A DNA stretch of 64,000 nucleotides from positions 1-64,000 of the forward strand of contig NZ_JAMGBG010000010.1 in assembly GCF_023516595.1 (NCBI RefSeq), given 5' to 3'. This DNA is from Streptomyces neyagawaensis (GTDB lineage: Bacteria; Actinomycetota; Actinomycetes; Streptomycetales; Streptomycetaceae). Shown one piece after another: positions 35,346 to 43,723 of this stretch. Position numbers and translations under genes: made by a program. The notes beneath the pieces are model-generated. The model had not been told where the DNA came from. It did no database searches and saw only the letters and a list, made by a program, of their open reading frames with translations. How positions within the stretch are numbered: position 1 is the stretch's first letter; the number at the start of each line of letters is the position of its first letter.

Positions 35346-35360
35346 AGGATGTCAGTGAAG
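35334..35360. promoter_or_regulatory. Perfect 11-bp dyad over the WYL start codon
   Basis: CTTCACTGACA (35334-35344) and TGTCAGTGAAG (35350-35360) are exact inverted repeats separated by CAGGA. The left arm covers the first codons of the WYL gene, and the right arm ends 18 bp before the divergent ATG at 35379. A dimer bound here would block both genes. The divergent start region has no SD and may be read from a very short leader. Confidence 0.8.
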
Positions 35361-35378
35361 CGGTCCTAGCGTCGCGTC

Positions 35379-35858
35379 ATGTCCTTCAGTGAGAAACTGC
35401 TGACCGTGCCGCCGCCCCTCGAGGTGGCCGGCCGGCACATCAAGCGCTACCACGTCACCGCGGACCCGGCCGGCATCGCGCCCGAGGTCGAGAAGGCCGC
35501 GTACGCGATCCTCCCCGAACTGCTGCCGGAGCCGGACGGGACACAGCCCGCGACCTTCGTCGTACTGCACCGGGGCGGGGACGACGGGGCCTATCTCAAC
35601 GCGTACAGCTGGGTGTGGGACAACGTCCTGCACTTCGGGGGCGCGGCGGCGGGCCAGCCCGTCCTCGGCTGCCCCGACCGCGATCCCGCCCACTTCGTGG
35701 CCACCGGGCGGCCGTGGATCGGCTGCGTGTGGGAGCTGCCGCCGATCGCACACGAACGCGACGCCTGGGTACGCCATATGCTCGCACCGCAACTCCCCGA
35801 TCTGGACGCCTACTTGGCTGATTCCCTGCCCGCCGGAACCACCGGGGGCCGGGTATGA
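35379..35858 (+). CDS. Conserved hypothetical protein, WYL-divergent
   Basis: A 159-residue soluble protein with no recognised catalytic motif. It begins MSFSEKLLTVPPPLEVAGRH and has an aromatic-rich middle (AYLNAYSWVWDNVLHFGGAA) and a conserved-looking WIGCVWELPPIAHERDAWVRHM. No membrane segment or signal is present. It starts 33 bp from the divergent WYL regulator, within reach of the shared dyad operator, and its 3' end overlaps the next start by 4 nt (ATGA), so the two small genes are coupled. Confidence 0.85.
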   Translation: MSFSEKLLTVPPPLEVAGRHIKRYHVTADPAGIAPEVEKAAYAILPELLPEPDGTQPATFVVLHRGGDDGAYLNAYSWVWDNVLHFGGAAAGQPVLGCPDRDPAHFVATGRPWIGCVWELPPIAHERDAWVRHMLAPQLPDLDAYLADSLPAGTTGGRV

Positions 35859-36322
35859 GCGGGCCGCACGACTTCGACTTCTTCCACGGTGAGTGGGAGG
35901 TCCGCCACCGCCGCCGCACCGACTTCCTCGCCCCGGACAGTGCCTGGGAGGAGTTCCCGGCCACCAGCCGCTGCCTGCCCCTGTTCGACGGGGCGGCGAA
36001 CATCGACGAGATCGACATGCCGCACCTCGGGGCGAAGGGGCTGACGCTGCGGCTGTTCGATCCGGAGGCCCGCGTGTGGTCACTGAACTGGTCGTCCAGC
36101 CGCAGCGGGAGGCTGTTCCCCCCGGTCGTCGGCCGGTTCGAGGGCGGTCGGGGCGAGTTCCACGGAGACGACACGCACGACGGCAAGGACGTCCGGGTGC
36201 GGTTCGTCTGGTCCGGCGTGTCCGCGACCACCGCCCGCTGGGAGCAGGCGTTCTCGCTCGACGGCGGGGAGACCTGGCTGACCAACTGGATCATGGAGTT
36301 CCGGCGGCCGGCGGTGACCTGA
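35855..36322 (+). CDS. DUF1579-like small protein
   Basis: A 155-residue cytoplasmic protein beginning FDFFHGEWEVRHRRRTDF, the signature start of DUF1579-like proteins (LGEW/HGEW motif), with a beta-barrel-like pattern (LRLFDPEARVWSLNWSSS, FEGGRGEFHG, RWEQAFSLDGGETWLTNWIM). It probably forms a calycin-like fold that binds a small ligand; the function is unknown. It is translationally coupled to the preceding gene and ends 13 bp from a convergent methyltransferase gene. Confidence 0.85.
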   Translation: MSGPHDFDFFHGEWEVRHRRRTDFLAPDSAWEEFPATSRCLPLFDGAANIDEIDMPHLGAKGLTLRLFDPEARVWSLNWSSSRSGRLFPPVVGRFEGGRGEFHGDDTHDGKDVRVRFVWSGVSATTARWEQAFSLDGGETWLTNWIMEFRRPAVT

Positions 36323-36335
36323 CCGCCGGCCCAGG

Positions 36336-37076
36336 TCACCTCTTGCGGAACGCCCGGAGCGAGAACTCCGGGTCCGGGCGGGGCCGGTCCTGGTCGGGGA
36401 GGGCCGCGAGGCGTACGGCGAAGTCGTCGGCGAGGGGATCGCCGGGCGGGAGCGTGACGAACCAGCCGCGGCGCAGGTCCATGAGGGCGCGGCGGGGGCT
36501 CCGGCCCTGGCCGCGGCCCGGGAAGCGCGCCTCGCCGGCGGGGCGCAGCCCGTGCTCGTCGGCGTGCTTCCCGACGGCCGCCGAGGTGTCCGTGGCCGGA
36601 CGGCGGGGGCGGGTGGCGAGGACGGCGTCGATGTCGCTGCCGACGTTGTGGGCGGCCCCCTTGTCGACGGTGGTGATGTACACACCGCCCGGACGCAGCA
36701 CACGGGCGCACTCACCGACGACCCTTCGAACGTCGTCCGGGTCCGCGAGCAAATGGAGGAGCCACACGCTGGTGACGGCGTCGAACGCGTCGTCGGGGAA
36801 GGGGAGTCGGCGGCTGTCGCCCATGACGATCGCACCGGGGAGGCGGGCGGCGGCCCGGCGCGCCATCGCGGTGGTGAGGTCGACGCCCGTCACCCGCATC
36901 CCGGGGCGGGCGGCGGCGAACCGCCGGGTCACGATGCCGGTGCCGCAGGCGACGTCGAGCAGGCTGCGCGCGCCCCGGGGGACGAGGCCGAGTACGGCGT
37001 CGGCGGCGGCCTCGGCGCGGGGCTCGCCGCCGCGCAGTGCGTCGTAGTCGTCCGCCTCCTTGTCGTAGTCGAGCAC
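36336..37076 (-). CDS. SAM-dependent methyltransferase (UbiE/type 11)
   Basis: A 246-residue class I methyltransferase with a clear SAM-binding glycine motif (LLDVACGTGIVTRRF), acidic post-II residue (VTGVDLTTAMARRA), GDSRRLPFPDDAFDAVTSVW (motif IV region) and VLRPGGVYITTVDK. This is the Methyltransf_11 pattern used for small-molecule substrates; the target is unknown. The GTG start at 37076 lies 4 bp after the stop of the pterin dehydratase gene, so the two are probably co-transcribed and coupled. Confidence 0.9.
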   Translation of the reverse strand: MLDYDKEADDYDALRGGEPRAEAAADAVLGLVPRGARSLLDVACGTGIVTRRFAAARPGMRVTGVDLTTAMARRAAARLPGAIVMGDSRRLPFPDDAFDAVTSVWLLHLLADPDDVRRVVGECARVLRPGGVYITTVDKGAAHNVGSDIDAVLATRPRRPATDTSAAVGKHADEHGLRPAGEARFPGRGQGRSPRRALMDLRRGWFVTLPPGDPLADDFAVRLAALPDQDRPRPDPEFSLRAFRKR

Positions 37077-37080
37077 CGGC

Positions 37081-37386
37081 TCAGCTCGCCCCGTGGCCGG
37101 GGGCGAGTGCCTCCACCCGCCGGGCCAGTTCGAAGTCCTTCTCGGTGACGGCGCCGCCCGCGCTGTGCGTGTGGACGGTGAGCGAGACGGTGTTGTAGCC
37201 GAGGGTGAGGTCGGAGTGGTGGTCGAGCTCCTCCTGGGTGCGGGCGATGTGCACGACCATCGCGGTCGCCGCGAAGTGCGAGGCCAGCCGGTAGGTGCGG
37301 GCGATCCGGTCCCCGTCCAGCGACCAGCCCGGCAGTTCCGCGAGCCGGTCCTCGATCTCCTTCTGCGACAAGGGTTCGACGGGCAT
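37081..37386 (-). CDS. phhB: Pterin-4a-carbinolamine dehydratase
   Basis: A 101-residue protein of the PCD/DCoH family, which dehydrates 4a-hydroxytetrahydrobiopterin to recycle the pterin cofactor of aromatic amino acid hydroxylases. The active-site histidine pair and context are present (ELDHHSDLTLGYNTVSL, H56/H57), as is the N-terminal pattern LAELPGWSLDGDRIAR. The start at 37386 has GGAAGGAG upstream. No aromatic hydroxylase gene is nearby. It leads a two-gene unit with the methyltransferase. Confidence 0.93.
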   Translation of the reverse strand: MPVEPLSQKEIEDRLAELPGWSLDGDRIARTYRLASHFAATAMVVHIARTQEELDHHSDLTLGYNTVSLTVHTHSAGGAVTEKDFELARRVEALAPGHGAS

Positions 37387-37529
37387 GGCCCGCTCCTTCC
37401 GTGACGTCCCCTCCATGACGTGCGGTCCCTCTCAGCGTGCCACAGCGGGGCCGCCGCGGTCCTGGTCACACCGCACGGGGCCAGCGGGCGCCGTACGCAT
37501 TCGGCCGGGCGCCCAGGGGGTTGCGCGTT

Positions 37530-37585
37530 TGTCGGCGACTGCGGGTGGTGCGTGGTTTCTCGCGCAGTTCCCCGCGCCCCTGAAG
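37530..37585 (+). repeat. Dispersed Streptomyces repeat, copy 2
   Basis: A second copy of the dispersed element (CTGCGGGTGGTGCGTGG, then CTCGCGCAGTTCCCCGCGCC), lacking the insert with GCGGAGCCGCATG seen in copies 1 and 3. It lies in the 456-bp gap between the pterin dehydratase and the ADP-ribosylglycohydrolase and is inverted relative to copy 3, so the two could form a large stem. Confidence 0.6.
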
Positions 37586-37671
37586 GCATGGGTCTGCGGC
37601 CCGGCCTTCATCCCACGGCGCCGCTGACATCGGATGGGCGCCCCTGAAAAGCACGGGGCGCAGCCCCGGTC

Positions 37672-37755
37672 GCTTTTCGGGGGCGCGGGGAGGTGACACA
37701 TGCGGCTCCGCCGCGTGGGCGCGACAAGCCACAACGCACCCGCAGCCGCCGACGA
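37672..37755 (-). repeat. Dispersed Streptomyces repeat, copy 3 (inverted)
   Basis: An inverted copy reading on the minus strand GTCGGCGGCTGCGGGTGCG, then TTGTGGCTTGTCGCGC, the GCGGAGCCGCATGTGTCAC insert and CCCCGCGCC. It shares the insert with copy 1 (12085). Between copies 2 and 3 lies another hairpin (AGCACGGGGCG ... CCCCGGTCGCT). No gene was seen in 37417-37842. Confidence 0.6.
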
Positions 37756-37842
37756 ACCCGCACCCCCGACCCCTGAGGCGCCCGGCCGCTCGGGCGGCCG
37801 GGAGGCACGCCCTCGGGTCCGGACGGATCCGAACCCCGGCCG

Positions 37843-38910
37843 TCACTTCCTTACGCTCTCCGTCGCGAAGTCGTCCGCCAGGACGGTGATGTCGGCGCGG
37901 CCCTCGGTCGCGGCCAGCCAGTCGTGCGGGAGGCCGTGGTCGCCGTAGTGGGCGCCGAGGAGGTTGCCGCAGATGGAGCCGGTGGAGTCGCTGTCGCCGG
38001 AGTGGTTGACGGCGAGGAGGAGGGCCTCGCTGACGCTGTGGGTGGCGAGGGCGCAGTAGACGCCCATGGCGAGGGCCTCCTCGGCGACCCAGCCCTGGCC
38101 GAGCGACTCGACCTTCTCGGCCGTGGGGGCGCCCTCGGCGGCCAGGTCGAGGGCACGGTTCAGGGCCGTGCCGGTCTCCTCGTGTCCGGGGTGGCGGGAC
38201 AGCAGCCGCAGGGTGCGCAGGACGGCGCCCTCCAGCGATTCGTCGGCGACCAGATGGGCGACGATCGCTGCCAGCGCGCCCGCCGCGTACCCGCCGGTGG
38301 GGTGTCCGTGCGTCATCCGGGCGGCGCGGGCGGCCATCCCGAACGCGGCCTCCGCCGGGACGCGGGCCAGCCCGAAGGGCGCCGAGCGCATGACCGTGCC
38401 GCAGCCCTTGGACTCGGGGTTGACCGGGCCGGGGCTCCCCAGCGGGGCGGCCGGGTCGGGGTGGTGGACCTGGGCGAGGCCGGACAGACAGGCGTTGCCG
38501 GGGGCGCGGCGGGCGTACAGCCAGGGCAGGGCGGCGAGACCCGAGGTGGGGCGCGGGCCGGGGCCGGGCTGCCGCTGGGTGTCGAGCCAGCGGCCGTAGG
38601 CCTCCCGGACGAGCTGGGGCCAGGCGCCGTCGATGCCCTTGAGGCGGGCCCGCTCGTGCGCCTGCCGCAGTCCCTCGACGGTGAAGAGGGTCATCTGGGT
38701 GTCGTCGCTGACCCGCCCGACCACGCCGTCCACGTCCGGGACGAGGCCGGTCACCCCTCGATCGCCGTGCGTGGAGCGGATGACGGCCAGCGAGGCGAAC
38801 TCGACGGGGTAGCCGAGCGCGTCCCCGACCGCCCCGCCCAGCAGGCAGCCCCGCACCCGCGCCCGGTACACCGCCGTCGCCTCCCAGGACGGGTTCCACG
38901 GGTCGTACAC
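37843..38910 (-). CDS. ADP-ribosylglycohydrolase family protein
   Basis: A 355-residue ARH/DraG-type hydrolase. The metal-binding acidic motifs are complete: GCLLGGAVGDALGYPVEF at the N-terminus, VGRVSDDTQMTLFTVEGL, and the C-terminal AVNHSGDSDSTGSICGNLLG. Relatives remove ADP-ribose from proteins, nucleic acids or small molecules using two Mg2+ ions. The GTG at 38910 was chosen for its strong SD (GAGGAGTGGCGC); an upstream ATG (38955) would overlap the divergent regulator's start codon. The divergent helix-turn-helix gene begins 37 bp away. Confidence 0.92.
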   Translation of the reverse strand: MYDPWNPSWEATAVYRARVRGCLLGGAVGDALGYPVEFASLAVIRSTHGDRGVTGLVPDVDGVVGRVSDDTQMTLFTVEGLRQAHERARLKGIDGAWPQLVREAYGRWLDTQRQPGPGPRPTSGLAALPWLYARRAPGNACLSGLAQVHHPDPAAPLGSPGPVNPESKGCGTVMRSAPFGLARVPAEAAFGMAARAARMTHGHPTGGYAAGALAAIVAHLVADESLEGAVLRTLRLLSRHPGHEETGTALNRALDLAAEGAPTAEKVESLGQGWVAEEALAMGVYCALATHSVSEALLLAVNHSGDSDSTGSICGNLLGAHYGDHGLPHDWLAATEGRADITVLADDFATESVRK

Positions 38911-38947
38911 GCGCCACTCCTCGATCGCCTCGGCTACGTTCTGACGT

Positions 38948-39781
38948 ATGACCATTGTCCCGTCCGGCCTCACGAGTCGTCCCGGCACCCCTCCCGACCA
39001 GGGAGCCGGCCCGCTGCTGCGGGCATGGCGGGAGCAACGGCGGGTCAGTCAGCTGGAGTTGGCACTGCGGGCCGGTTCGTCGGCGCGGCACATCAGCTTC
39101 GTGGAGACGGGCCGCTCCCGGCCCAGCGAGGAGATGCTGCTGCGGCTCGCCGAGCACCTGGACGTGCCCGTGCGGGACCGCAACGCGCTGCTCCTGGCAG
39201 CCGGTTACGCGCCCCGATATCCGCAGACCCCGCTGGACGACCCGTCGATGGCGGCCCTCCGCGAGGGCGTGGAGCGCCTGATCCAGGGCTACGAGCCGTA
39301 CCCGGCGCTGGTGCTCGACGCGACGTACCACGTGGTGGCCGCCAACCGGGGCATCGCGATGCTGCTCGACGGCGTCCCCGAGTCGCTGCTGGTGCCGCCG
39401 CTCAACGCGATGCGGCTGGTCCTCCACCCCGAGGGCCTCGCGCCCCGCATCCGCAATCTGCGGGCCTGGCGCGGTCACCTGCTGGAGCAGATGGAACGCC
39501 AGATCGCCCTGCGCCGCTCGGAGCCGCTGCGCGCCCTGTACGAGGAGGTCGCGGCGTATCCGCTGCCGCCCGCCACGGCCGACGAGGAGCCCGAGGAGGA
39601 GCTGGGTGTGTCCTTCGCGCTGCCGATGCGGATCGAGCACGCGGGCCACGTACTGTCCTTCATCTCGTCGATCTCCACGTTCAACACCCCCATGGACGTG
39701 ACCGTGGCCGAGCTGGCCATCGAGACGTTCCTCCCGGCCGACCCGGCGACGGTCAAGTACCTTCAGTCACTGGTCATGTGA
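38948..39781 (+). CDS. XRE-family regulator with MmyB-like ligand domain
   Basis: A 277-residue regulator. An N-terminal helix-turn-helix (LLRAWREQRRVSQLELALRA, then ARHISFVETGRSRPS, about 23-75) precedes an MmyB-like PAS-type domain (YPALVLDATYHVVAANRGIA, VPPLNAMRLVLHPEGLAPRI). Such regulators occur next to metabolic genes and may bind fatty acids or similar ligands. No convincing SD precedes the ATG, which may be leaderless. It is divergent from the ADP-ribosylglycohydrolase gene and convergent with a small membrane protein 7 bp away. Confidence 0.93.
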   Translation: MTIVPSGLTSRPGTPPDQGAGPLLRAWREQRRVSQLELALRAGSSARHISFVETGRSRPSEEMLLRLAEHLDVPVRDRNALLLAAGYAPRYPQTPLDDPSMAALREGVERLIQGYEPYPALVLDATYHVVAANRGIAMLLDGVPESLLVPPLNAMRLVLHPEGLAPRIRNLRAWRGHLLEQMERQIALRRSEPLRALYEEVAAYPLPPATADEEPEEELGVSFALPMRIEHAGHVLSFISSISTFNTPMDVTVAELAIETFLPADPATVKYLQSLVM

Positions 39782-39788
39782 CGACTAC

Positions 39789-40205
39789 TCAATCGGTCGT
39801 CGCGCGCAGGGCGGTGTACTGCGCCACCGCGAAGCCGGCGACCGTCAGCGCCTGGAGCACCGTCCACACCGCGCCCGCCGTGCTCGGTGTGAGCCACAGG
39901 ACGAGGGCGACGAGACTGAGGAGGGCCCAGGCGAGGTTGGCCTCGACGACCACGTGCACGGACCGCACCGGCGGACGCCCGCGCGCGGCGAGCAGGGCCA
40001 CGCCCGCCGCGTACACCGTGAGGAACGCGCCGAGTGCGGTGAGGAGACCCGGGTCCACCCCGAGGAACCGGCCGAGCGGCCCGGCGGCGAGGAGGTAGGC
40101 GAGCCCGTTCACCCCGGTCACGGCGGCGTCCGCGGCCAGGAAGCGGCGCAGCATGGTCCGGGGGTCGGTGGTCCGGGCGAGAGCGGCGAGCGGGGTCGCG
40201 GACAT
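39789..40205 (-). CDS. Small four-helix integral membrane protein
   Basis: A 138-residue membrane protein with four predicted helices (AVTGVNGLAYLLAAGPLGRF, LLTALGAFLTVYAAGVALLA, NLAWALLSLVALVLWL, TVLQALTVAGFAVAQYTAL). The N-terminus (PRTMLRRFLAADAAVTGVNG) resembles uncharacterised actinobacterial SPW-/DoxX-like membrane proteins. Function is unknown. The ATG at 40205 is followed upstream by GC-rich non-coding DNA. Confidence 0.8.
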   Translation of the reverse strand: MSATPLAALARTTDPRTMLRRFLAADAAVTGVNGLAYLLAAGPLGRFLGVDPGLLTALGAFLTVYAAGVALLAARGRPPVRSVHVVVEANLAWALLSLVALVLWLTPSTAGAVWTVLQALTVAGFAVAQYTALRATTD

Positions 40206-40691
40206 GGGGCATCACCCTCCGTCGAGGTGGAGTCGGTCGGCTGGGAAGCGGGTCGGCCGGGGACGGCCGTACGGACCGCCGGGGCCGGGCCCCGGGCCGG
40301 AGTGCGCCGGCCCGGAACCCGCTGCCCTCACCTTGCCGCGTACGGGGCACGGCGGTCGATTACCTCGGAGGTCATGCCGGTGGCTCGGGAGCATGCCGGC
40401 ACCTCGGCGGTCGGGCTGGCACCTCGGCGGTCGGGTCGCCGGCTCGGGGCGGGTCGCCGGCTCTGGTCTGCGCGGGCCGCTTCGGAGGGGGCCATGACGG
40501 ATGTCACGCTGGGGAGCCGTTGCTCACTCTTCGGAAGCGTCCTTTACTCTGTGGGTCGCCGTGGCGTGTTCCGCCACGGCGTCGTCGTGGTCGAACCGGA
40601 ACCGGGGGCTTCCCGTTCCGCTCGACCTCATGAGATGTGCACCGGAACATGACAGACTTGACGCGTACTTCGGCGCGTGGGGAGGCGTGGC
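40206..40691. other. Intergenic region with short direct repeats, no supported gene
   Basis: This 486-bp stretch holds GGCACCTCGGCGGTCGGG twice in tandem (about 40397-40436), then CGGGTCGCCGGCTC twice (about 40433-40465). After this the base composition falls and the DNA looks like a promoter region for the downstream regulator, with inverted arms CCGTGGCG/CGCCACGG at about 40559-40583. An open frame at 40501-40695 has no SD and no recognised family. Confidence 0.5.
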
Positions 40692-41555
40692 GTGAGTGAG
40701 CGGCGGCCCGCGCCCACCGTCGGTCAGGTGGTGCTCGGCAGACGGCTCCAGGAACTGCGTGAGGCCGCCGGGCTCAAGCGCGAGGAGGCCGCGCGCGTCC
40801 TGCGGGTCGCCCCGGCCACCGTACGGCGCATGGAGACCGCCGACGTCGCGCTGAAGATCCCGTACGTGCAGGTCCTGCTCACCACGTACGGTGTCGCCGA
40901 GCACGAAGTCGCCTCGTTCGTGAAGCTCGTCGAGGAGGCGAACAAGCCCGGCTGGTGGCAGCGGTTCCACGATGTGCTGCCCGACTGGTTCAGCCTGTAT
41001 GTGAGCCTGGAGGGCGCCGCCCATCTGATCCGGCAGTACGAGCCGCACTTCGTGCCCGGGATGCTCCAGACCGAGGAGTACGCGCGGGCCGTGATGGAGG
41101 CGGGGACCCTCGGGCAGACCGGCGCCGACACCATCGAACGGCATGTGTCGCTGCGCATGGCTCGGCAGAAGCTCCTCACCCGCGAGCACCCTCCGCATCT
41201 GTGGGTGATCATGGACGAGACGGCGCTCAGACGGCCGGTGAGTGTCCGCTCCCAGGTCATGCGGGACCAGATCGACCGGTTGCTGGACGTCACCGAGAAG
41301 GACCATGTGATCCTCCAGGTCGCCGAGTTCGCCGCCGGGCCCCATCCGGGCACGTACGCCCCGTTCGCCCTCTTCCGCTTCGCGGAGCCGGAACTCCCCG
41401 ACATGGTCTACACGGAGTACCTCACCGGCGCCCTCTACCTCGACTCGCGCCGTGAGGTCGCCCTCCATCTGGAGGTCCTCGACCACATGGCCGCGCACGC
41501 CGCCTCCGCGGATCGCACCCGCGAGATCCTGCGGCGGTACCGCGACACGTACTGA
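40692..41555 (+). CDS. Helix-turn-helix DUF5753 regulator
   Basis: A 287-residue regulator. The N-terminal helix-turn-helix (GRRLQELREAAGLKREEAAR, then APATVRRMETADVAL) is followed by the DUF5753 domain (IRQYEPHFVPGMLQTEEYAR, LWVIMDETALRRPV, VILQVAEFAAGPHPGTYAPF). This WhiJ-like type is abundant in Streptomyces and usually pairs with a small DUF397 protein and an anti-sigma-like ATPase in developmental control. Neither partner is visible next to it. The GTG start has GGGGAGG 8 nt upstream. Downstream hairpins separate it from convergent dnaK. Confidence 0.94.
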   Translation: MSERRPAPTVGQVVLGRRLQELREAAGLKREEAARVLRVAPATVRRMETADVALKIPYVQVLLTTYGVAEHEVASFVKLVEEANKPGWWQRFHDVLPDWFSLYVSLEGAAHLIRQYEPHFVPGMLQTEEYARAVMEAGTLGQTGADTIERHVSLRMARQKLLTREHPPHLWVIMDETALRRPVSVRSQVMRDQIDRLLDVTEKDHVILQVAEFAAGPHPGTYAPFALFRFAEPELPDMVYTEYLTGALYLDSRREVALHLEVLDHMAAHAASADRTREILRRYRDTY

Positions 41556-41651
41556 GCCCGCCCGCGGCCTGGGAGCGGGAACGAGGCGGCGACGCGTCGG
41601 AGCAGGTCGCCACGGCCGGCGTCTGAGCGCCGCCGCCTCGTGAAGGGGGCG

Positions 41652-41670
41652 GGCCCCGCGACTCGGGGCC
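41652..41670. terminator. Terminator between DUF5753 regulator and dnaK
   Basis: GGCCCCG (41652-41658) pairs with CGGGGCC (41664-41670) around a 5-nt loop, 10 bp after the dnaK stop. A longer inverted repeat (CGAGGCGGCG near 41581 with CGCCGCCTCG near 41632) lies next to it on the regulator side. Confidence 0.6.
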
Positions 41671-41680
41671 GCCGGCTCCG

Positions 41681-43543
<1,863 letters not shown>

Positions 43544-43633
43544 CGCCGTCCCCTTCCCGCAAGGTTCCGCCCGGGTCGCGCCCGTGGCTCCCGCGCCCGC
43601 ACGCCTGCCCGCCGACCCATGGCTCCTACCACC

Positions 43634-43662
43634 AGCACAAAACTTGAGTGGCCTCTTGTCAA
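43634..43662 (-). promoter_or_regulatory. dnaK promoter with HAIR-like half-site
   Basis: On the minus strand TTGACA (43662-43657) and TGTGCT (43639-43634) are separated by 17 bp. Within the spacer lies ACTCAAG (43649-43643), an exact half of the HspR-binding HAIR element CTTGAGT-N7-ACTCAAG. The other half is degenerate (ATTGACA at the right distance) and overlaps the -35. It suggests weak or altered HspR control. Confidence 0.65.
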
Positions 43663-43723
43663 TGGGGCATGGGGGCGTCCCCCACCGGGGCACGGGGCCC
43701 GGTGGGTGCGGCCGGGCCGGGGG

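Noticed and set aside
40501..40695. 64-residue frame upstream of the DUF5753 regulator
   Set aside because: No SD, no recognised family, and it overlaps the likely promoter and the SD/start of the regulator.
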